Assembly (NCBI RefSeq): GCF_003688625.1
Contig: NZ_RCWY01000004.1
Coordinates: 88,149-152,148 of the forward strand
Reading direction: 5' to 3'
Source of the DNA: Sphingomonas sp. PP-CE-3A-406
GTDB taxonomy: Bacteria; Pseudomonadota; Alphaproteobacteria; Sphingomonadales; Sphingomonadaceae
Length of the DNA: 64,000 nucleotides
The notes beneath the pieces were generated by a model, which was not told the DNA's origin, did not search any database, and was given only the letters and a program-made list of their open reading frames with translations. The translations under genes were made by a program, and so were the position numbers. This document shows positions 28,501 to 35,728 of the stretch, in pieces (positions within the stretch are counted from its first letter, which is position 1; the number at the start of each line of letters is the position of its first letter).

Positions 28501-28856
28501 TCGAGGACGAAACCGGGATCGCGAACGGCATCCTGTGGCCGGATCGGTTCGAGCGGCAACGCCGCACGATCATGTCCGCGTCTATGATAGGCATGAAGGG
28601 CAGGGTGCAGAAAGAGGGCGAGGTGATCCACGTCATCTGCGACCGGATCATCGACCATGGTGACCTGCTGCACCGCGTGGGCGAGATGTCGTTCCCCCAT
28701 CGAACCGGCCGCGGCGATGGGGCCAAGCATGCCGGATCGCCTGACCGGGGTGACGCGGGTTGGAAGCCGGAGCCGCGCAACTGCTACTGGCCGCCGCACG
28801 CCGAGGGCATGGACCCCGAGGACGCAGTTCGCTTCAAATCGCATGACTTTCGTTGA
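25590..28856 (+). CDS. dnaE2: DnaE2 (ImuC), error-prone DNA polymerase
   Basis: The 1,088-residue C-family polymerase performs SOS translesion synthesis. A PHP domain opens it (LTHFSLLRGASSPDELF). The palm region holds GRGSAANSCVCFVLGVT and the catalytic-aspartate motif PPDIDVDFEHERRE. The C-terminal OB domain includes GIILVRQKPGSAKGVLFITI. ATG at 25590 gives the usual family start. Size matches DnaE2. The third gene of the LexA-controlled cassette. Confidence 0.95.
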   Translation: MSAPYVELQVLTHFSLLRGASSPDELFAAAAVLGYSAIGISDIGTVAGVVRAWEAQKATDVRSIAGTRVDLSCGRRLILYPTDRPAWSRITRLLTVGKKRAGKGGCLLHWHDLEPWSEGIIAILLPDEADQANLAALADLKTVYGRRGYMALFQRRRPDDAVRIDALARQAGGAGVRAVATGDVLYHAPEARLLQDVVTAVREKCTVDELGYRREINADRALKSPEEMVRRFRDYPDALRASVDIARACTFDLGELAYQYPHERLIDGLSAQDALQKLATEAVERMFDGNVPAAYTDQIGHEMRLIGELGYAPYFLTVYAIVREARRRGILCQGRGSAANSCVCFVLGVTSIDPIKHELLFERFVSGERREPPDIDVDFEHERREEIIQWIYETYGRDRSALTAVVQRYRARGAVRDVGKALGLPEDLTSSLAGLVWGWSAEGVGEKQVEELNLDIGDRRLRLTLELARKLIGVPRHMSQHPGGFVLTHDRLDDLVPIEPAAMEDRQIIEWDKDDIDALKFMKVDVLGLGMLGCMNRAFNMLEHDKGIRVGLADLQDDDPAVYAMIQKADTLGTFQIESRAQMSMLPRMKPRRFYDLVIQVAIVRPGPIQGDMVHPYLRRREGLEKPEYPRPELRAVLEKTLGVPLFQEQAMKVAIVGAGFTPAEADQLRRAMATFKVTGGVSHFSEKLVEGMVARGYPRDFAERTFRQLEGFGSYGFPESHAASFAKISYASSWMKHHHPDAFCASLMNAQPMGFYAPAQIVRDAQAHDVQVRPPCINASRWDCTLEPTGGRYLAVRLGLRQVRGLSNADGAAIVGARSTTLFDSIEDVWRRSGVQRAAIEKLADADAFHAFGADRRQGLWKVRGLGEAPLPLFAAADRAAETISAEGIEPLVDLRPLTDGREVIEDYRSLQLSLRAHPLTFVRGELARRGVTKCAELANIRDGRHVEVAGIILVRQKPGSAKGVLFITIEDETGIANGILWPDRFERQRRTIMSASMIGMKGRVQKEGEVIHVICDRIIDHGDLLHRVGEMSFPHRTGRGDGAKHAGSPDRGDAGWKPEPRNCYWPPHAEGMDPEDAVRFKSHDFR

Positions 28857-28859
28857 GCG

Positions 28860-29147
28860 ATGGCAAAGCTTGCTCGCCACCAGCGCGTCGTCATTGCGCT
28901 ATCGGTCCATATCCTGCGGAGCGGCGTCGCCCGCTGCTCGGACACGCGCGTGGACGGCGTGGAGGTTCGATTGGCGCTTCGGTGCCTGCTACCGCATTGC
29001 CCGGAGCGTTGGCCGCTTGAGCTCTACTGGGATGCGGCGCGTCAGGAAAATGAGATTGGCAGGGCGCAGGGTGTGACCGCCGCGTTCAACGGCATTGTCC
29101 GTCAGCTGCGCCGCGCAGGCCGATATGAGGAAGTGCTGGATCAGTGA
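28860..29147 (+). CDS. Small protein downstream of dnaE2
   Basis: A 95-residue protein beginning 3 bases after the dnaE2 stop. It has a basic N-terminus, two cysteines near the middle and a charged C-terminal helix (FNGIVRQLRRAGRYEEVLD). No family recognised. Position suggests co-transcription with the SOS cassette. Confidence 0.5.
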   Translation: MAKLARHQRVVIALSVHILRSGVARCSDTRVDGVEVRLALRCLLPHCPERWPLELYWDAARQENEIGRAQGVTAAFNGIVRQLRRAGRYEEVLDQ

Positions 29148-29245
29148 GAAAGCGTGCCGCCCGCATCCTTGGCTGAGGCACCTCGGGGATGGTGCCCGTC
29201 GGATGCCATGGATCGATCCAGCTGGCGCTTCCTTCCGCCACGGCT

Positions 29246-29536
29246 TCAGCCCTCTACGTCGGCTGCGGTCAGCAGGATCGGGGGCTCCCCGCCGAGCCGC
29301 TTGACGAATTCGCGCTGTGCTATGCGGTGAATGTCGCTCTCGAACTCGATGAAGACCTCGAGGGCAGTTTCGGAATCGAGCGTATCGCGATCGGGATCGA
29401 GGAGCTGCGTCAGAGCCTCGCTGGTGATGAGGAATTCGACGACTCCTAAGTTGGTGGTACCCGTGAAGCCGACGCTCTCGCGTTCGGCAACCCAGTAATA
29501 GTCCCCCATCTCGAAACGGACGCTGGGATTGGCCAT
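29246..29536 (-). CDS. DUF1488-family protein
   Basis: A 96-residue acidic protein. The start of the domain (VRFEMGDYYWVAE), then LGVVEFLITSEALTQLL and a C-terminal helix with the FESDIHRIAQREF pattern match DUF1488. No biochemical role is known. It sits 6 bases after the small gene upstream. Confidence 0.7.
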   Translation of the reverse strand: MANPSVRFEMGDYYWVAERESVGFTGTTNLGVVEFLITSEALTQLLDPDRDTLDSETALEVFIEFESDIHRIAQREFVKRLGGEPPILLTAADVEG

Positions 29537-29542
29537 GCCGGC

Positions 29543-29830
29543 TTACTCCTCGGTTGGGCTGGAAGCCGGCAGGTGCTCCGCCAGTGCTGCGATACCCTCA
29601 CCGGTAAAGGTCGTGCTGGAGGCGCCCTCGATCTGGACAGGATGCTCTACCGTCAGGACGGCCGCGGCTTGATGCTCGGGGTCCAATCCGCGCCAATCGC
29701 GAACTGCTCGCGCGAGGTTGGTGACTTCAGCGACGTCGCTATCGCCGCGCGGGACGTTTTCGAGCGACGCGCTCATCCGCCAGTTGATCTCGGGGGTCTT
29801 TGCGCTTTCACCCCAGGTCGCTTCGGTCAT
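29543..29830 (-). CDS. Unknown small acidic protein paired with DUF1488
   Basis: A 95-residue protein of Ala/Glu-rich composition. No recognised motif or membrane segment. It precedes the DUF1488 gene by 6 bases on the same strand, so the two are likely co-expressed. Confidence 0.5.
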   Translation of the reverse strand: MTEATWGESAKTPEINWRMSASLENVPRGDSDVAEVTNLARAVRDWRGLDPEHQAAAVLTVEHPVQIEGASSTTFTGEGIAALAEHLPASSPTEE

Positions 29831-29926
29831 GATCGTCTACTTTCCCGCGCCTGGTTCTTGGCGCAATTTCGAATGTAGCCCGACAGGGCGCGTCCGTGCC
29901 AGTCCGAAGCCCACAATGCTCGAGCT

Positions 29927-30133
29927 TCAAGGGCCGCGAGGGGCGACTGCGATGATATCGAGCTTTCGCAGGGCTCGTGCCATGCGTTTGGCATCGAGCA
30001 GCCCGATGCCTTGTGCGCGAAAGGCGCTGGCGAGCTGTCGCTCGGTCAGTGGCGCCGACACCTGATCGAGAACGGCAAGCGCTGCTGCGCGCACCTCAGG
30101 GGGTGCAGCCTTCAGGGCGTCTAGGGCTTTCAT
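29927..30133 (-). CDS. Small predicted winged-helix-like protein
   Basis: From ATG at 30133, with GAGG upstream, the frame encodes 68 residues (MKALDALKAAPPEVRAAALA...). Helix-strand composition and the C-terminal RMARALRKLDIIAVAPRGP look like a small winged-helix-type DNA-binding or accessory protein. I recognise no named family. It is probably the first gene of the leftward group with the two small genes that follow. Confidence 0.5.
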   Translation of the reverse strand: MKALDALKAAPPEVRAAALAVLDQVSAPLTERQLASAFRAQGIGLLDAKRMARALRKLDIIAVAPRGP

Positions 30134-30419
30134 TCTGCCTCGTGAAGGTTGCTCGGTCTGATCGGTAGACCAACGACATAGCCCCGTGCCATGCGACTTG
30201 CACGTGCCCCGCCCCGCGGTGCCAGCCACCCGAAGAGCAAGCCGCTACGGCCAACGCTCTGTGTGAGATTGCCGTGTCTGCCGATGTCGCTCGAGCAGAC
30301 ACCCACATCCGCCCTGTAGGATCCGGGCATCGCATCTCGAAATCGCCATCTCGACTGTTAACTTAAGGTCGTTTATAACGCACCGTATTAGCCCGATGGG
30401 CGCTTATATGAGACGCTAA

Positions 30420-30752
30420 ATGCGATCCACCATCGCTGATACCCTTCCGCCCCGCGTGCGGCGCAGCTTGACGAAGCTCGGTGCCGATATCGCTCTGGCG
30501 CGCAAAAAGCGCAGCCTCACGGTGGTTATGATGGCCGAACGGATCGGTGTAGCCAAGAGCACGTATCTGAAACTGGAGAAAGGCGATCCCACCGTCGCGC
30601 TGGGCACGTACGCCATGACCTTCTTCGTTCTGGGTTTCGGCGAAAGCCTCGGAGAGATCCTCGACGCCAGGAACGACGAGCAGGGTCTGTTGCTCGACGT
30701 GGAGCGCATGCCCCAGCGGGTCCGCAGACCAAAGCCGCCGGTTTCGCTGTGA
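30420..30752 (+). CDS. hipB: HipB-like HTH antitoxin
   Basis: A 110-residue Xre/HipB-type DNA-binding protein. The helix-turn-helix is MMAERIGVAKSTYLKLEKGD (about residues 37-56). HipB binds operator DNA and neutralises HipA. There is no Shine-Dalgarno sequence, and a TTATAT -10-like box lies only 11 bases before ATG, so the message may be leaderless. The stop overlaps the hipA start (GTGA). Confidence 0.82.
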   Translation: MRSTIADTLPPRVRRSLTKLGADIALARKKRSLTVVMMAERIGVAKSTYLKLEKGDPTVALGTYAMTFFVLGFGESLGEILDARNDEQGLLLDVERMPQRVRRPKPPVSL

Positions 30753-32035
30753 GGCGCACGATCGGCATCCAGATCGGCGACGAAGCCCGCGGCGTCGGGT
30801 TGCTGCACTACAATCAGCAGGGGAGCCGCGAGAGCGCAGGCTTCGAATATGATGCCGGCTGGCTGGCCGAGCCCGACCGCTTCGCCCTTGAGCCCGCGCT
30901 ACCGCTAGTCGCCGGCCCGCAGTTTCACCGCAAGGTGGGCACTGGCTCTGTCTTCCACGCCGCCATCGCCGATACCGAACCGGACGGATGGGGAAAGCGC
31001 GTCATCCAGCGCGACCATGCCAAGCGGCGGCAGGACGCCCGCCGCCGCGGCGAGGAGGTCGATCCTCGGGCACTGAATGGCCTCGATTATCTGTTGGCGG
31101 TCGATGACGTCAGCCGGGTGGGCGCACTACGTCTTGTCGACGAACAGGGGGTTGCCCAGCGGGCGACCGAGGATGGTCGCCGCACTACGCCGCCGTTGAT
31201 CGAATTGGGCCACCTCCTGGCCGCCAGTCGGGCGGTTGAAACGAACACCGAAACCGCAGCGGACCTTGCCTATCTACGCGGTCGCGGCACGTCGCTCGGC
31301 GGACTGCGCCCCAAATGCACCGTCGTCGATGACGAGGGGCACCTGTCGATCGGCAAGTTTCCGAGCGTCGCCGACGAGCGCTCGGTCACGCGAGGGGAGG
31401 TGCTGGCGATGCGGCTCGCCCGTCGCGCTGGGATTGACTCCGCCGATGCCCGGCTGATCGAGAGCGATGGAGACGCGATCGCGCTGATCCGACGGTTCGA
31501 CCGGCCCGTCGGGGGTGGGCGGCTCATGTACGTATCGGCGGCGACGATGATCGGTGCGGAACCCGGCGACGCGCAGGAGCACGCCTATACCGAGATCGTC
31601 GATGCGCTCCGTGTGAATGGCAGCGCTCCCACGGCCGACATTGAGGAGCTATGGCGGAGGATCGCTTTCTCGATCCTGATTACGAATGTCGACGATCATC
31701 TGATGAACCACGGCTTCCTGCACGTCGATCGTGGCCTGTGGCGGCTGGCGCCAGCCTTCGACATCAACCCGTTCCCCGAGCGACTGCGCGAGTTGAAGAC
31801 CTGGGTCTCGGAAGAGGTTGGACCCGAGGCAACCATCGATGCCCTAATGTCGGTGCTGCCGTACTTTCGCATTACCCTGCTGCGCGCGCAGGAAATGCTC
31901 GCGCAGGTCGAGCAGGCTGTCGCGGGTTGGCGGGAAGAGGGACGTGCACTCGGCATGACCGCCGCCGACCTCGAGAGTTTTGCGGAGGCCTTTGAGCACG
32001 GGGAACGGGCTGCGGCACGAGCCGTGCTCAAGTGA
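30749..32035 (+). CDS. hipA: HipA-family serine/threonine kinase toxin
   Basis: A 428-residue kinase of the HipA family; relatives phosphorylate glutamyl-tRNA synthetase or other targets to stop growth. A Gly-rich ATP-binding loop (GTSLGGLRPKC), the catalytic NVDDHLMNHGF loop and the DFG-like AFDINP are present in order, so the enzyme should be active. GTG at 30749 overlaps the hipB stop. It lies only 44 bases before the GHKL gene of the defence cluster. Confidence 0.85.
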   Translation: MRRTIGIQIGDEARGVGLLHYNQQGSRESAGFEYDAGWLAEPDRFALEPALPLVAGPQFHRKVGTGSVFHAAIADTEPDGWGKRVIQRDHAKRRQDARRRGEEVDPRALNGLDYLLAVDDVSRVGALRLVDEQGVAQRATEDGRRTTPPLIELGHLLAASRAVETNTETAADLAYLRGRGTSLGGLRPKCTVVDDEGHLSIGKFPSVADERSVTRGEVLAMRLARRAGIDSADARLIESDGDAIALIRRFDRPVGGGRLMYVSAATMIGAEPGDAQEHAYTEIVDALRVNGSAPTADIEELWRRIAFSILITNVDDHLMNHGFLHVDRGLWRLAPAFDINPFPERLRELKTWVSEEVGPEATIDALMSVLPYFRITLLRAQEMLAQVEQAVAGWREEGRALGMTAADLESFAEAFEHGERAAARAVLK

Positions 32036-32079
32036 GACGCCTTTAATTTTGTGAGAGCTGATAAAGGGAGAACCATGCA

Positions 32080-33723
32080 ATGAAGAATGAAAGCCCTGTT
32101 TCGACTCTATCGCGTACACGAAAATATGTCGACCGAAGCACGCTGCATTCAGGGGAGCTTGGGCTTGTCGTTGCAGAAGCCTTCGTGCGCGGCATCAGAC
32201 ACATCGGCTATAAGAGCAACATCGAAGCCTTGGCAGAACTGGTCGATAATTCGATCCAGGCGTATGCGGAGCGCATCGACCTTGTCCTCGGGTACGCAGA
32301 CGGCGGTTCCTCTGCGAAACCAGAGCAGCTCGCGGTCATAGATGACGGCCACGGGATGAGCCCGGATATGCTCCGGTTCGCGATGATGTGGGGCGGCACA
32401 CATCGCGAGAATGATCGGCACGGTCTCGGACGCTTCGGCTATGGCCTACCCTGCGCAACCGTCAGCATAGGCCGCCGCTTTACGATTTATTCGAAGCTTC
32501 GAGAGGGAAGGGTCCATTCGGTTAGCCTTGATCTCGATCTGCTCGATCGCGGAGATTATAAAAACAGCAGTTCGGTTATCGCGATCCCGGCGGCTCAGCC
32601 TGCTGCGCTCCCTGGGTTCGTCGTTGATGCGATTAAGCGAGACCACCCGCAGGGCTGGAAGTCCGGCACGGTCGTCGTAATCGATAAGCTCGATAGGCTC
32701 GACTGGGCGACTGCGACCGGGTTGCGGCGCAATCTGGTCCGCCACTTCGGCGTGACGTATCATAAGCTGCTCGCAGCAACCGCAATCCACGTCGAAGGCG
32801 AGCAAGTGCGCCCGATCGATCCGCTCTTCCTTGATCCCACCGCAGAACTTCATTCGCTGGACGACGATCGGGCCCAAGCGCTTGATCCACTGACATTGAG
32901 CGTTGAATGCGAGGATGGTCGTTCTGGTGATGTCACGCTACGTTACGCCTGGTTACCACCTACCTTTGGCGCCTCCGACAAGACGCGCGATGCCATTGGA
33001 ATGAATGCCAACAAGCGCTTTCCAATAATTAAACAGTATCACGGGTTGGTATTTAGTCGGAATGGTCGCGTAGTAGACGTGCAATCGCGCACACCGTGGA
33101 CTACGTTCATAAACAATGATCGCTATATTCGCATTGAGGTCGAGTTCTCGGCATCCTTGGACGAAGCTTTCGGAGTTACGACTGCCAAGCAACAAGTTTC
33201 ATTGTCACCAGAAATGTGGGATCGCCTGAGGACTGCTGGACTTTCAAAGGCAATCGAACACCTCAGATCAAAGGTCCGCGTGGCCAAGGCGGAGCGACAA
33301 GGAACTGCCGCGTTTGCAGGCATCGAGGCCTGCGGTTCACCCACTGCCCCGGGCGTTCCGTTTGCCACGGACGTCTCAGACGTCACTTCCAATACCGAGT
33401 TCGAACGATCGGGGGAAAAGGATGAATTAGCCGCACTCCTTCGCACAGCCTCCGAAGCGACGGACCCCTCATTTGCGCTCTCCGCATTGCTAAGAAGGAT
33501 CGACCGGCGGATGTCGGATAGCGAGTCGCGGGTGGTGGCCGAGTATCAACGTCTTCTCAGAGGGTGGGCGCGGGAGATGGTACGCGTATCGTCTCTCGAG
33601 GAAACCCAGGACCTTCCGTCAGACCAGCATGTCGGCGCAATGGCCGCTGGCGTGACCGACGGGATCTTGGCATTGCAGCATGCGCAATCAACGTGGGCAG
33701 GGGAGGGATATGGCGAAAAGTGA
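32080..33723 (+). CDS. GHKL/MORC-like ATPase of the Druantia-like cluster
   Basis: A 547-residue protein with a Bergerat ATP-binding fold. The N-box EALAELVDNSIQA lies at about residues 49-61, the DDGHGMSP G1 motif at 88-95, and the GLGRFGYGLP G2 motif at 115-124. This layout resembles MORC, MutL and Hsp90 ATPases. No other domain is recognisable, and the C-terminal 120 residues are charged and helical. A GGGAG ribosome-binding site precedes ATG at 32080. It is lower in GC than the surrounding genes. It overlaps the DruA-like gene by 14 bases, so they should be made together. Confidence 0.8.
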   Translation: MKNESPVSTLSRTRKYVDRSTLHSGELGLVVAEAFVRGIRHIGYKSNIEALAELVDNSIQAYAERIDLVLGYADGGSSAKPEQLAVIDDGHGMSPDMLRFAMMWGGTHRENDRHGLGRFGYGLPCATVSIGRRFTIYSKLREGRVHSVSLDLDLLDRGDYKNSSSVIAIPAAQPAALPGFVVDAIKRDHPQGWKSGTVVVIDKLDRLDWATATGLRRNLVRHFGVTYHKLLAATAIHVEGEQVRPIDPLFLDPTAELHSLDDDRAQALDPLTLSVECEDGRSGDVTLRYAWLPPTFGASDKTRDAIGMNANKRFPIIKQYHGLVFSRNGRVVDVQSRTPWTTFINNDRYIRIEVEFSASLDEAFGVTTAKQQVSLSPEMWDRLRTAGLSKAIEHLRSKVRVAKAERQGTAAFAGIEACGSPTAPGVPFATDVSDVTSNTEFERSGEKDELAALLRTASEATDPSFALSALLRRIDRRMSDSESRVVAEYQRLLRGWAREMVRVSSLEETQDLPSDQHVGAMAAGVTDGILALQHAQSTWAGEGYGEK

Positions 33724-35728
33724 CGATAACCAGTCCGGTCTGCGGAAGTTCGCACCGTTTCTTGCACCGTCCGAGCGCGATCAACTCCACGGTCTTCTGA
33801 GCTTTGCCGGCCCTACACCTGAAGGTTTCGCCGAAAGTCTGCGTGCACTTGCACGCAGTTTCATCGACGATGGCAGCAGCGCGAAGCTGAGGGCCGTTTG
33901 CCTGCTGGTTGCCGACCTGCTTGAGCAGGGTTGGGATGTATCGTTCGAAACAGAGGGATTGCACTTCAAGCCTCCGGGCATCGAGACCAGCACCCAGCGA
34001 TCGATGGAGGACGTCAAGCTGCGAATTCGATCGGTCCTGCAGGTCGCCCGTCGCCGGCAACTGGCGGAGCCTTCCGTTCGGAACTTCATCACTCGGATGG
34101 AACGCCGCACCCTGAGGACGCCTGGCGTCAAGAGCTCGGTTCTCGACCTGATCGACGATGGCGGTGCGCTGGCCAACGAGCTAGCGATGGTCAATATCCG
34201 TCCCGACGCCGAACGCGACATTGCACTCGCAGAGCTCGTTGATCCGGTCGTCGAGATCTGCCAGCCGGGCAAGCGATGCCAAGACACCGGCTTGCCGCTC
34301 AACGACATCTGGCGCTATTTTCGGCACACGTGGGCACACGAGTATCGGCCGATCCCGGGTCGCCAGCTCCTCGTGCTAATTAGAAATGCCGCCCGGCCGA
34401 ACCGACCGGTCATGGGGATCGCCATGCTCGCGAGTCCGGTGATGAGGGTCTCGGTCCGCGACAACTGGATAGGGTGGCTACGCGAGGCGGCCGAGACGCA
34501 CCTGTTCGACGGCACCTGGCAACCAACGACGTTTGCGCGTGCGATCACCAAACGGCTGGAGAGCTCTATTCAGTCGGTGCGATGGGACGATCTCGTGAGC
34601 CCAGAGGAGATCGAGACACCGGTCGACAACACGGTGCTAAGGCTCGAGCAGAAGGCATCTGGTGCAGCCTTTGCGCGCGACCTTGAGCTGCGGGCGCACT
34701 ATCAGACCCATATCGAGGTAGGCGGCCGGGTAAAGCCGATGCGCGGCTCCCTGAAGATGGCCGGCGACGATACCGACTGGCTAACGGCATCGGAGGACCT
34801 GCTGTTCGTGCGCAAGCGCGCTGAGCTGCTGGCGCAACTGCTGTTCGCAAAGCAGGTGTTCCGTGCGGCAGACCTTAGTGGTGATCCAACCGCAGCACTC
34901 GATCAGCTCCTCGCGGCGCGCACCGGGCAGCGTGCAATCGACATTGTGCTGACTGAGTTCCGGAAGGCAGGCCTGTCCAGCCGCGTCGCCGACGTGAGCA
35001 TCTGCGGCGCAGTGGCACCATACAACGAACTTGTGTGCGGCAAGCTGGTCGCATTGCTGCTGGCCTCGAAAGAAGTGCGCGACCACTATTCGGCGCGTTA
35101 CGGTAGTCAGGTCAGCGTGATTGCGTCACAGATGGCAGGCCGCGCTATTTCGAAGCCCGCGGATCTCCGGGTGCTGACCACTACGAGCCTCTACGGTGTC
35201 GGCTCAAGCCAGTACAATCGACTGAACCTCCGGTCCGCCGACCACCACGACTTAGATAATGATCTGCGCTGGGATTCGATCGGCCGCAGCAAGACCGGCG
35301 GCTTCGGTACGCTGCATCTCGGGGCGGACACCGCCCACGCGCTTAGGCAGATGGCGCAGACTCTCCACACCTCAAGGCGCGTAAACAACCGGTTCGGCGA
35401 GGGCACAAGCCCACGACTGCGTCAGATCAGGGAAGGGCTGGACGCGATAGGCATAGCGAGCGACACCGTCCTTCACCATGCGACGCCGCGGCTATTTTAC
35501 GCCTGCGAACTCGGCGCGGACGCGAGGATGTCGCTTATGGGCATGGCATCTGAGCAAGCGGAGCCCGCAACGGCAGCGACGATCGCCGGTGCATGGCGAC
35601 GCCGCTGGCTGGATGGGCGGGCACGGCGCGACGAGACGTTGGCCGCCATGTCAACACTTGGCCCGAAAAGCGTCCGCAGGTCACTGATCGCCGGGTCACA
35701 AGACGACCTGCTGTCCGATCTCGACTAG
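33710..35728 (+). CDS. DUF4338 (DruA-like) protein, long form
   Basis: A 672-residue protein. Two blocks match DUF4338, the DruA family of Druantia: GRQLLVLIRNAARPNRPVMG with SPVMRVSVRDNWIGW after it (about residues 218-257), and CGAVAPYNELVCGKLVALLL, IASQMAGRAI then TTSLYGVGSSQYNRL (about 432-505). Family members I know are near 400 residues; this one has an added N-terminal region of about 190 and a C-terminal extension. ATG at 33710 is preceded by GGGGAGGGAT. Its stop shares the CTAG with the convergent helicase gene. Confidence 0.78.
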   Translation: MAKSDDNQSGLRKFAPFLAPSERDQLHGLLSFAGPTPEGFAESLRALARSFIDDGSSAKLRAVCLLVADLLEQGWDVSFETEGLHFKPPGIETSTQRSMEDVKLRIRSVLQVARRRQLAEPSVRNFITRMERRTLRTPGVKSSVLDLIDDGGALANELAMVNIRPDAERDIALAELVDPVVEICQPGKRCQDTGLPLNDIWRYFRHTWAHEYRPIPGRQLLVLIRNAARPNRPVMGIAMLASPVMRVSVRDNWIGWLREAAETHLFDGTWQPTTFARAITKRLESSIQSVRWDDLVSPEEIETPVDNTVLRLEQKASGAAFARDLELRAHYQTHIEVGGRVKPMRGSLKMAGDDTDWLTASEDLLFVRKRAELLAQLLFAKQVFRAADLSGDPTAALDQLLAARTGQRAIDIVLTEFRKAGLSSRVADVSICGAVAPYNELVCGKLVALLLASKEVRDHYSARYGSQVSVIASQMAGRAISKPADLRVLTTTSLYGVGSSQYNRLNLRSADHHDLDNDLRWDSIGRSKTGGFGTLHLGADTAHALRQMAQTLHTSRRVNNRFGEGTSPRLRQIREGLDAIGIASDTVLHHATPRLFYACELGADARMSLMGMASEQAEPATAATIAGAWRRRWLDGRARRDETLAAMSTLGPKSVRRSLIAGSQDDLLSDLD

